Shown here in pieces: positions 23,833 through 33,800 of a stretch of DNA of 64,000 nucleotides (the first letter of the stretch is position 1; the number at the start of each line of letters is the position of its first letter). A model generated the notes under the pieces. That model searched no databases, was not told where the DNA came from, and saw only the letters and a program-made list of their open reading frames with translations. The DNA lies in contig CAKAKS010000034.1 in the NCBI GenBank assembly GCA_916700875.1, positions 18,348,506 through 18,412,505 of the forward strand, in the 5' to 3' direction. The translations under genes were made by a program, and so were the position numbers. Source of the stretch: Sebastes aleutianus (Eukaryota > Chordata > Actinopteri > Perciformes > Sebastidae).

Positions 23833-23960
23833 CGGTCTCCAGAGTGGAGTTTTTTATCCAATCAGAGTGAAGAGATGACGCCGACACCCCGCTACGTCAG
23901 ACGTAATCCTCGTCATTCATTGGCTGCGGTGCCGCAAAGGGGGCTCCCAGTGTTATGAAA
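23833..23960 (-). promoter_or_regulatory. slc25a29: slc25a29 promoter region
   Basis: GC-richer than its surroundings. It has a CCAAT box (23858-23862), a reverse CCAAT (ATTGG, 23919-23923) and a CRE-like site TACGTCAG (23893-23900) with a neighbouring TGACG (about 23876-23880). There is no TATA box. It lies directly upstream of the candidate first exon and could also serve the divergent slc25a47 1.4 kb away. Confidence 0.55.
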
Positions 23961-23995
23961 TGCGTCACACAAAGTGCCGTGTGATGTGTGTTGCT

Positions 23996-24330
23996 TTTGA
24001 ATGAACTGTCTGTCCATGAAGTCTCGTGTCAGGTTTTTTTTTTTCATACTTTATTTCGAAAGTTCAATACAGTAGTGAGTAGTAGTTCAGATTTATCATT
24101 ACAAAAAAAATCAGCAAAAATGTTTTAAAGTATAAAAAAAGATAATAATAATAATAATAATAAGTTCAATACAGTGGTTACTTAAGAAAATCAGCAAAAA
24201 TATTTTATAGTATAAAAATAAAAAAGATAATATTAATAATAATAATAATAATAATAATTATAATTATAAGTTCAATACATTAGTTACACAAAAAATCAGC
24301 AAAAATATTTCACAGTATAGAAATTAAAAA

Positions 24331-24386
<56 letters not shown>

Positions 24387-24700
24387 TCAATACAGTAGTT
24401 ACACAAAAAAAATCAGTCAATCAATTTTGAGTTTTAAGTTTTCAAAATCTTTAAAAGAATAAAAGGGGGTATTCTTTTAAGCCATAACATTTTAAGGAAA
24501 GTGTTGTGAGGGTTTGCTTTTGAATGAACTGTCCATGAAGTCTCGTGTCATTTTTTTTTTCCATACTTTATTTCGGAAGTTCAATACAGTAGTTACATAA
24601 ACATGTTCAGATTTTTCAATACAAAAAAATCAACAAAAATATTTTTACCGTATAAAAATAAAAAAAAGACAATAATAATAATAATAAATCAGTTGATGAG
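23996..24700. repeat. Higher-order tandem repeat with TAA microsatellites
   Basis: Units of about 100-115 bp beginning 'gttcaatacagt' and containing 'aaaatcagcaaaaat' start near 24063, 24163, 24270, 24385 and 24580. Each carries a TAA/ATA trinucleotide run, the longest at about 24329-24383. The leading motif 'gaactgtc..catgaagtctcgtgtca' occurs at about 24003 and again at 24521, so the whole block is also duplicated at about a 515-bp spacing. Confidence 0.8.
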
Positions 24701-25344
24701 GGCAATTCATAATTCACAAAATTGACTTTTGTGTTCGATAAGTTTATGAACCACTTTTGTTATTATTATTCAAAAATGTGCAACTTCAAGAAATTACATT
24801 TTATCTGTCAATAAGCTTAAAAAGTTCCGCTGAAAAAGGTTTTGAAAAGCGACGTTTTCATTTCATTTCATTCATTTCAAAATGTATTTCGAACATGTAG
24901 AATACAAAAAAAATAAAAGAAAAAATAAAGAAAAAGAATGATCATACCAACAAGTGGACAGTCAGAAACAAGTAGTATTTACATACAATTAAAAAGCATA
25001 AGAAAAATAAATTGGCAAACTCTTGATGCCTTGAGTTACATGTTTTTATGTATAAAGTCTGCTTTGAAATAATTAGAATCTAAATTTTTGTCTTTCATGT
25101 AGTTTGTGTTGTTTAAACACAATTTTGTCTACTCAAACCACTCATTTAGATCCAGTACATCCTTCGGCTATCTTCGGGTAAAGTCGGGACCAGTCGACGC
25201 TGTTCGGCTAGTAGCGAGTCACGCCTCTGTTACGTCATCACAGCAACACACTCAAGGTTACTGCTGGTTATGCAGCAGCACGTGCGAGAGGAAGAATGGG
25301 CTCACATTTAAAAAGGATCTGGCGGTCATTCACCATCTGACAGG
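24701..25344 (+). other. slc25a47: Upstream region of slc25a47
   Basis: AT-rich up to about 25130, then more balanced sequence that should contain the promoter and 5' UTR of slc25a47. No TATA box stands out. Confidence 0.4.
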
Positions 25345-25768
25345 ATGCATATCGCTGACTTTGTGTCTGGATCAGTTGCAGGTAACAGCTAAAGCTACTA
25401 GTTTCAGCATTAGTTGCTGTCTGTTTGCTAAATGTCTAGCTACTGTATTAGCATGGTACAATAACCATCTACTATGACAGCATGTGCAAAGATTATGTAT
25501 GTACGGTATGTCTCTTGTAATATGGGTTTTGCTTGTCCTCTTATACATGGTATATCTGCAAAGTTAGTTTGCAAATTTTAACCTGACGAATTTAAATAGT
25601 AGTAGAACTAATCTGACATATCAGAACTGCCATATGCTTGTGATTCATTTTATGTCCTTTCACTGAGATAACAAAAAATAAAAGTTACACATTACTCAAC
25701 AAAATCATGGCTTAAAATTGGTTATTTTGTCCAGTCAAAGCATTCATTTTTAAAGATGTAAAACTAAT

Positions 25769-25807
<39 letters not shown>

Positions 25808-28800
25808 CTTTATTTGTATAGCACCTTTCCAAACACAGTTACAAAGTGCTTTACATAAGTTAAAATAGTGCAAACATCAAGATAAAAACAATACAGAATA
25901 AAAACATAAAAACATAGGCCAAAATAAAATGTTGAACTTGAGACTTTTGTACAAAAAGTCAACAATAATGAAATTTTAAACAAGGGATTGCTATGAAAAA
26001 GGCCTTCCTGTAAAGGTAGGTTTTGAGGCGTGATTTAAAAGAAGAACCAGAGTTTACTACCCTGAGTTCCACAGTTGTGGGGCTCTAACAGAGAATGCCC
26101 GGTCTCCCTTTGTAACAAGATGGGCTGTGGTGACAGTGAGGAGGGTCCTACCTGAGATAAGCAACCAATCATCACGTTGGACCTTCCTGTCAGCTGCACA
26201 TCATTAAAAAGGATTGCAGTTCAAGCTTAAATAACCTTGAGCATTGCTGTGTTTCTGTTGTATCCTTGATGCTCTCTTTCCTCTGCAAACACACAGGGGC
26301 ATGTGGAGTTGCAGTGGGCTACCCTCTGGACACTGTGAAGGTACACCGAGTGGCATGTATCTGAAACATTATGTCAAGATGTAACAAATGGATGCCATTT
26401 TTTTTTACATCATATTCTTTATTTATTTTCTAGGTCCGGATCCAAACCCAGAAACAGTTCACTGGGATATGGCAGTGTGCGGCGGAGACATTTTCAAAAG
26501 AAGGGGTAAGTAAGTGGAGCCGGTGTAGACTACATGGTGCCACGTTTTTTTTAGTGTGCCTGCTATAAAATGTTCTCAAATGATTGTTGCGAGTTGTTGT
26601 AAGGCAAAAGCAACATTGGGTGGGTAGAAAGCATTGTGTCAAGTCAAGAAACAGAGGCTGCCACCAAAAACAACAATGTGAGAAGAGCAGGTGTGTGTGT
26701 GGGTCAGCTGAACAATCTCTGAACCAACTTAATCACACACAGTCCAGGGTTAGAATAACATGGGAAATGGAGCCAATATCTGGTAAATGTGTCACTGTTG
26801 TTCAGATAAGTGTCAAAAGTGTAACAGCATGTGAACTACACATTTACAACAACTTTCATAGACGAACATTATTCAGGGTATCTGCACATCATCACAGTGG
26901 ATTTGGACTTCGGTGCTAATTAGCCTGCATTAGAATGTAAAGATTAGGACTGCAACTAATGATTATTTTCATATTCAGTTAATCTGTCGATTATTTTCTC
27001 CATTAATCGATTAGTTGTGTGGTCTATAAAATGTCAGAAAATGGTGAAAACTGTCCATCAGTGTTTCCCAAAGCCCAAGATGACGTCCTCAAATGTTTTC
27101 TTTTGTCCACAACTCAAAGATATTCAGTTTACTGTCGAAGAGGAGTACAGAAACCAGAAAATATTCACATTTAAGAAGGTGGAATCAGAGCATCTTTTCT
27201 TTCAAAATGACTCAAATCGATTAATCTGTTATCAAAATATTTGGTGATTAATTCTATTTCTGAAAATAAATGTGATAGATGAAGAGTGGGGCGCTTTGTT
27301 CGCTACCTCTCTGTGCTGTATCATTTGTTTTTTCTCATTTGCTTCATCAGGTGCATGGCTTCTTCAAAGGCATGTCCCTACCCGTCACTACGATCTCCAT
27401 GACTTCCTCAGTGGTGTTCGGTATGTACAGGAACTGCCTGCAATGTCTGAGTCAGGCGCGAGGAGCTGGTTCTGGTCCAAACACCAAACTAGAAATCTTC
27501 CTGTCTGGTATGGCGGGAGGTATCGCTCAGGTAACGGAAACAAATCCTTTGAAAAAATTGTTGAATCATGTGCCTGAATAATGTGTTTCATTTGACCTGC
27601 AATTTAGACTGTAAGTTTCATGTTTCTTTATTCATCATAATACACAACAATTACAGCAGGCAGTCGTTGGCAATGAAAATCTTGGGTTTCAGGTACCCTT
27701 CAACAATGCTCATTAAAAATACATATACTTTATATAAGGACAATGACACATGTAAAAGCAAAATGAGAATCAAAGATGTAAAATAGTGCAAGTTAAAATA
27801 TAGGGCGTAAATATTAACATTCACAAACATAAAATAAGAAATGTAAATAGAAGTAATGTAGGGCTGTCCCGAATACCATTTTTTTGGCTTCGGTGAGAAA
27901 TATTCAAAGGTATTCGAAGCTTCGCGGCACGGTGCAGCGCAATTGTGGGATTTTTCCTTATTTCATGGGCTATTTTGGGATTTATACATTATTATTACAT
28001 GCTTATATATAAAAACAAAGCATTCGAATATTGATTCGGAGGTCGATTTCCATGGCAACGGTCGAAGCTACAAAGCATTTGGGTCAGCCCTAGTATATAC
28101 TGTGTATATATATAGATATATATATATCTATATATATATCTATATATATATATAAACTGGAAAAACAAAGTTTGGAAACTTGTGTTTGGTGGATTATTTC
28201 TCTGTTGTTACAATGCTAATGGTCATTGTATTTTACATCGTTGGAAAGCCTGTTTATTTACCTTCGCAATGATGTCCAACTTGTAAGGATCATGCATTTG
28301 TGGGATGAGCAGCACAGCTGATTATGTGGGTAGCGCCAAAGAAAAATTTGCCAAAATGCTCCGTCAATGGTAAACAGTGTATTCTCCTGTTGGTGTTGAC
28401 TCTTGTTTTGAGTTGTTTGGTGGATTGGATGAATGAACTCTCTAGCAGTAACAAGGAACAAACATGACATATTGGCTATTTTACACTTTATTCATTTAAT
28501 CCACCGTCAGGAGCCTCAGTAGCGGGTGGAAGATCCATACACAGCCATAACAGCCTGGCACCTCCTCCTCATGCTGGTCACCAATCTGGTCACACGTTGC
28601 TGTGGGATGGCGTTCCATTCCTCAACCAGGATTCGTTGCAGTTAAGCCAACGAGGTTGTGTTGGTCACTCTAACACGTACAGCACGCCCAACCTGATCCT
28701 ACAAGTGTTGAATTGGGTTGAGGTGTGGACTCTTGGCAGGCTGTTCCATTCTCTCTACTCCCACATTGTGGAGGTAGTCTGTGATAACCCTGGCTCTGTG

Positions 28801-31182
28801 GGGGTGAGCGTTGTCATCTTGGAGGATGAAGTTAGGTCCCAGATTGTGGAGATATGGGATCGCCACTGGCTGCAGAATCTCATCCCGATATCTCACTGCA
28901 TTGAGATGGCCTTCAATGATGACAAGCCTTGTTTTGCCAGTGAGGGAGATGCCGCCCCACACCATGACACCGCCCCCACCAAAAGCTGTTACTCCATCAG
29001 TGCAACAATCAGCATAGCGTTCTCCACGTCGTCTCCATACTTTGACCTGCCGTCCAACTTTGGCAGACAGAACCTGGACTCATCACTGAACATGACATTC
29101 CCCCACATGTTCAGGTTCCATTGTCTGTGTTGTCGACACCAGCGCAAACGGGCCTGACGGTGAAGGGCAGTCATTGCAGGCTTCCTGGTAGCCTTATGAG
29201 AATACACTGTTTACCATTTGGCAGAGCATTTTGGCAAATTTTTCTTGGGCGCTACCCACATAATCAGCTGTGCTGCTCATCCCACAAATGCATGATCCTT
29301 ACAAGTTGGACATCATTGCGAAGGTAAATTAAACAGGCTTTCCAACGATGTAAAATACAATGACCATTAGCATTGTAACAACAGAGAAATAATCCACCAA
29401 ACACAAGTTTCCGAACTTTGTTTTTCCAGTATATATATATATATTTGTGGAAGGCAGTATTTCAAATAGATAAGCTGATATATATACAGAGGCGTAAACA
29501 GTTTGCAAAATAGTAAGTAAAATAGAGTATGTAGAGTATATAGAGCTAAGGTGACAGGTGACAGTATATTGGTAAAGAAGTAATGGCAGCGGTGTAAAGG
29601 GTTATACAATGCATAGTTTACATCCATGTGTATATTTGGCACCTAAAACACACCAAAAAGTACATTTTCTATCATATCCCCAGATGTGTATAACCTTGCA
29701 GATAGTTAGGTTTTGAGATATCCACTTCTGAGACTCTCCTTATCTGCCTCCAACAGACGTCAGTGATGTCTCCAGGTGACATAGTGAAAGTGCGTCTGCA
29801 GTGTCAGACGGAGTCCATGCGCGGAGGAACCAACGTGCTCAAACCCAGGTACCGCGGTCCAGTTCACTGTCTGCTGAGCATCATCAAAGAGGACGGCTTC
29901 ATGGGGCTCTACAGGGGAGCGCTCCCGCTCACGCTGAGAGACGCGCCGTCGTACGCCACGTACTTCCTGACTTACGCGACCATCTGTGAATGGCTGACAG
30001 AAAGCGGCAAGCAAAGACCAAGTGAGTGACGTCAACGCTGCATTATATCTTTCAAGAAAAGGCTCTTCTTGCGTGCTGATCTGTATCAGCACTGTAAAAT
30101 TGTCTTTATACGTGTCTTCATATTTTCAGTTACAGCCCAAGTTTTGACATTTTAATCTAATAAACGTGTGACGTCATACCTTATTATTGCAATATTCAAT
30201 TACAGCTCTTCTTGTTTGCTTGTCAGCCTCAGTCGTCGTTTTGTATTACGGGAAATCTAAATTGAAAGTGCTGCGTAAGCTGTAAACGAGCTCATATCCT
30301 TGAGGTTGGCCAAGAGGAACACAACCAAGGCCAACAAGCGTTTAAATGCCAAAACTCTTCCTAGTCCATGAGCCTAACCCCCAAAATTTAGAGGGACCAT
30401 GACTCATAGTGATTTTTTTTAAAGGTCTATTTCCCTAGTATTGGAAAATGTATGATAGCATTGCAGCAATGGTAGCTCTCTTTGTGCTATCACTTCTTTT
30501 TTCTTCTTCTATCATTACAATTTTTCCTTCTTTTTTCATCATCGAGACAGTATAAAAGAGGGTAACCTACACACAATATCATGAAGCCATATATCATTGT
30601 AAAGCTTAGACTGTAATCTATCTAGCAGTCACATTGTCATGACACTGAGGACAACATAATTTGACCTTTGACCTCTAATGCTGCAATAAATCAAATTGTG
30701 AATGCTTCTGCAAATGTCCTTATAACTAACTTCATGTATAGCTGTTGTGTCCATGGATAGTTCCACCATTAAGAACACAAAAAGAGCTTTAAAACGATAT
30801 ATTACATGAATACAAATTCCTTGAAGATTAAAAAGACAGTCCCCTTTTTAACGTCTTTTTATTTCCTCCAGGTTTGGGTGGTGTGATGCTGGCCGGTGGG
30901 TTAGCAGGGATGGCAGGCTGGACTTTAGGGACACCCATGGACGTGATCAAAGCCCGTCTGCAGATGGACGGTGCGCGGAAGACGAAGCGATACAAGGGTT
31001 TCTTTCACTGCATCACCGAGACGGCGAGGACGGAGGGAGCCGGGGTGTTCTTCAGGAGCTTAGGCATCAACTGGCTTCGCGCATTCCCCGTCAACATGGT
31101 GGTGTTTGTTACATACGAGGTCCTCACCGGTTTCCTCCGAGCCGGACCGGACGGTGTCGAACCCGCCTCGTTTAAGGCTTGA
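25345..31182 (+). CDS. slc25a47: mitochondrial carrier SLC25A47 (HDMCP)-like
   Basis: Six exons (25345-25381, 26297-26340, 26434-26505, 27351-27530, 29757-30021, 30872-31182) with GT-AG borders and compatible phases give 302 aa; human SLC25A47 is 308 aa. The short first exon encodes MHIADFVSGSVA. Signature mitochondrial-carrier motifs occur once per repeat: 22-27 (PLDTVK), 117-122 (PGDIVK) and 221-226 (PMDVIK). The protein is thus a six-helix inner-membrane carrier. Family-diagnostic stretches include GVAVGYPLDTVKVRIQT, YRGPVHCLLSIIKEDGFMG and RAFPVNMVVFVTYE. Mammalian SLC25A47 is liver-enriched, linked to mitochondrial uncoupling and energy metabolism, with a substrate still debated. Its head-to-head placement with slc25a29 matches the mammalian gene order. 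The intron before exon 5 contains a Tc1 element. Confidence 0.93.
25770..26165 (-). mobile_element. LINE 3'-end fragment, in slc25a47 intron 1
   Basis: Read on the minus strand it ends in '...gctatacaaataaagttt' followed by a (TTA)n run (25771-25806), the usual 3' tail of a fish L2-type LINE. The body resembles the C-terminal coding tail of ORF2, with stops. Inactive. Confidence 0.65.
26945..27262. mobile_element. hAT-like MITE, in slc25a47 intron 3
   Basis: Starts 'taggactgcaactaatgatt' and contains 'attaatcgattagttgt' and 'aaaatgtcagaaaatggtga', features of an abundant teleost non-autonomous hAT family. The right end lacks the expected inverted terminus, so it is truncated. Confidence 0.65.
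27859..28092. mobile_element. hAT-like MITE, in slc25a47 intron 4
   Basis: The termini 'tagggctgtccc' and 'gggtcagcccta' form short inverted repeats. The interior carries paired palindromes such as attcgaag/cttcg. About 234 bp, non-coding. Confidence 0.65.
28085..28155. repeat. TA-rich microsatellite
   Basis: Alternating TA/GA tract that ends at the Tc1 element. TA repeats resume on its far side at 29431, as expected for an element that targets TA. Confidence 0.8.
28156..29430 (-). mobile_element. Tc1/mariner transposon with 231-bp inverted repeats
   Basis: The left inverted repeat, 28156-28386 (starting 'actggaaaaacaaagtttgg'), matches inverted the right repeat, 29200-29430, with few differences. 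Inside is a minus-strand transposase remnant. The element sits in a TA microsatellite within slc25a47 intron 4, so it was probably a near-full-length copy on arrival. Confidence 0.9.
28516..29207 (-). pseudogene. Tc1-type transposase, broken
   Basis: The minus-strand reading shows the catalytic core: the first Asp in MFSDESRF, the second Asp in ILQDDNAHPHRARV, and the SPHLNPIQHL motif before the third acidic position. It is damaged by a break between 28989 and 28965, a stop directly after HL (28696-28698), where a Trp codon is usual, and another stop before LQRILVEEWNA. It ends at a natural stop at 28516-28518. The N-terminal DNA-binding region is missing. Not functional. Confidence 0.85.
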
Positions 31183-32195
31183 ATAGTATTGACTGAATCC
31201 ATTCTCACTGCCTCTTCATGTTCTGTTGGAGTTTGTCCGTTTGTGTTTAATGCTGAGGTTAGTTTTTACATAACGGCTAAGACATTTGGCACGAAAATGT
31301 CTGGTGCATTGCAATATTTTAATGGAATGATTGCTTCTACAGCTGTCAGTTACATGTATATTACTCAGTTAGGTAGGGTAATGTATCCTAATATGCTCAG
31401 GGAGTAATTTATCAGTAACAGTCAGTGTTGGTATCATAGATTGGACCACATCCGACCACTAGATGGCCTCCCTGGCCAGCTTGTTTCCGTTTTTTGCTGT
31501 ATGTTTATGAGAAGAGAACAGTCTGTATTTTCCACCAGAAGAGCAGCGCAATAAGAAACCTCAGTAGTTTTTAGAGTGTTAAAACATATACTTAACTGTA
31601 TTCAAGGGCATTTAAGGGCTTGAGTTTAGTATTTATGAATGAGCTGCAGCACGCACAATTTACAGTACGATACCCGTCCAGTCCCTCGCTGCTTGTATGC
31701 ATATTATATCATCCATGACTCATTTGCAGCTCAGTAGCAGAATGGATGGGCAATCTAAATAAAACATAATATGTTAATATTTTAAACCTTGGATGAACTG
31801 GATTTACAAAATAATTATTCTAATAATAATAAACAGTAGGCTCAGGATAATCAGTAAATGTTTGTATATCACTTGTTACACACTACAAAAGTGACTGATG
31901 TTACGATCAACTTTGAAATCCTCAAAGCAAATTGTCTGTTATCAGAAGATTAAGCACATCTGAAATGGCATTTGTTTCATTCCGTCTTTCTCTTACCCAT
32001 ATTATAAAATGCATTTTACTGCTACGTGTAGATATTTTTTTAAGGGCGTAGGTTCGGTCTCAGAGTTGGGGACGCAGTGAAATCGGTTCCTCTACCAGAG
32101 GAAAAATGTGAATTATATTTTGGGTAATTTATTTGTACGATTGTCATGGAAATGCTTATTGTGCCTTTCATAATAAAGGTAGTTCAACAAAATAA
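31183..32195 (+). other. slc25a47: slc25a47 3' UTR (probable)
   Basis: Non-coding sequence after the stop at 31180-31182. Polyadenylation signals AATAAA occur at 31758-31763 and 32172-32177, either of which could end the transcript. Confidence 0.5.
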
Positions 32196-32559
32196 TTACT
32201 CTGTTTTTATTTATGCACGAACACTACTAATCCAACACATGTAGTTTCACTAATATAGATCTAAAGCTTAACACAAAAGCGAGGAAAGATACAGTAAATT
32301 ATGTAATGTAAGCAAGCAGACACTGGAATAATTACTCATTGAAAATTCATTATTGTATCAAGGGCATTCTCCTTTATGTCCTTAGCCTTGACTTATAGTA
32401 GTAAATTCCAACATCGTTGTGTGATTATATTATAAATACACCTGTAAATGGAAATTAATGCAGGAGACGGGAAGTAAGCATGTTTTGTTTGTAAAATCAG
32501 GTAACTACAGCAGTAAAATAAATGTAGTTAATAAAAAGGATAATATTTCCATCTGAGAT
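32196..32559. other. Gene-free AT-rich spacer
   Basis: Nothing recognised. Confidence 0.5.
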
Positions 32560-32662
32560 GTAGTAGAGTAGAAGCATAAAATGGAAATACTCAAGTAAAG
32601 TACAAGTACCTCAAAATTGTACTTAAGTGCAATACTTGAGTAAATGTACTTTCCACCACTGT
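32560..32662 (-). repeat. Short interspersed repeat
   Basis: Contains 'caagtaaagtacaagtacc' and 'acttgagtaaatgtacttt', inverted words that mark a very common teleost short repeat. Confidence 0.55.
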
Positions 32663-33049
32663 GTAACGGGATATCAATCATAATGATGAAGTGCCAGTTG
32701 AGGGTACATGGGACACACAGATATACACACACAATTATAAAGTATTTAAGTGAACAGACATAAATACTGTAGATACATATGAACAACATACATACTTAAA
32801 TACACACAAAACAATTAACTTCTTCACAACAAGGCCCCCCTAACAGCCTGTTTCCAGGTGAAGTGTGTCCTGTATGATTGTACAGATTAAATGTTGCTGT
32901 GTGCTCTGTGCTGATCTGTTCTGTGGGGTTGTACCACCATCTAGTGTCCGAGTAGGACACCAACATGGTAATGTCATCCACACCTACATTACCAAATTGC
33001 ACAGGCTTTGCTCCAGCTGAGACCTTCTGTGTGTTCCAATACCCATACC

Positions 33050-33800
33050 ACCCCACTATTTAGTATGCCAAAAAAATACTTAGTATGTCCCAATTAGGGC
33101 TGTCAGTTAATTGCACATTTTTCATCTTTTCAAAATGTACCTTAAAGGGAGATTGTCAAGTATTTAACACTTTTATCAACATTGGAGTGGACAAATATGC
33201 TTGTTTTATGCAAATATATGTATATATTTATTACTGGAGATCAATTAACAACACAATGCAATGACAAATATTGTCCAGAAACCCTCACAGGTACTGCATT
33301 TAGCATAAAAAATATGCTCAAATCATAACATGGCAAACTGAAGCCCAACAGACAACAACAGCTGTCAGTGTGTCAGTGTGCTGACTTGACTATGACTTGC
33401 TCCAAACTGCATGTAATTATCATAAAGTGTGCATGTCTGTAAAGGGGAGACTCGTGGGTACCCATAGAACCCATTTTCATTCACATATCTTGAGGTCAGA
33501 GGTCAAGGGACCCCTTTGAAAATGGCCAAAATTTAGCGTGAAGTGTGGAGCGTCATTTAGCCTCCTTGTAAAATGAGGCTAAATGACGCCAAAAAGTATG
33601 AAAGTATGCCAAAAATACCAGGATGTTCTACTACATCTGGTCGCATTTTGCAGTATGGAAGCCAGCATGCTTTTCTGGCTATTCTGGTAGTTTGTCCCAA
33701 TTGAATACATACTAGATGCAACAGTATGCACTTAGTAAGGGCAGCTGCAGTACATAACAAAAGTAAAAAAGTATGCGATTTATTTGGAACGTAGACCATG
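33050..33800. repeat. MITE interrupted by an hAT-like MITE fragment
   Basis: An outer element rich in 'agtatgccaaaaa' words (33058-33094 and about 33592-33790) is split by an inserted hAT-like piece. The insert starts 'agggctgtcagttaattgc' at 33096 and runs to about 33540; it is the same family as 19567-20041. Confidence 0.55.

Noticed and set aside
24060..24700. CRISPR-like regular repeats
   Set aside because: The units are tandem with no unique spacers, carry TAA microsatellites and lie in vertebrate DNA; this is a minisatellite.
28597..29157. 186-aa plus-strand frame
   Set aside because: Antisense to the Tc1 transposase remnant, which has the DDE-type motifs on the minus strand.
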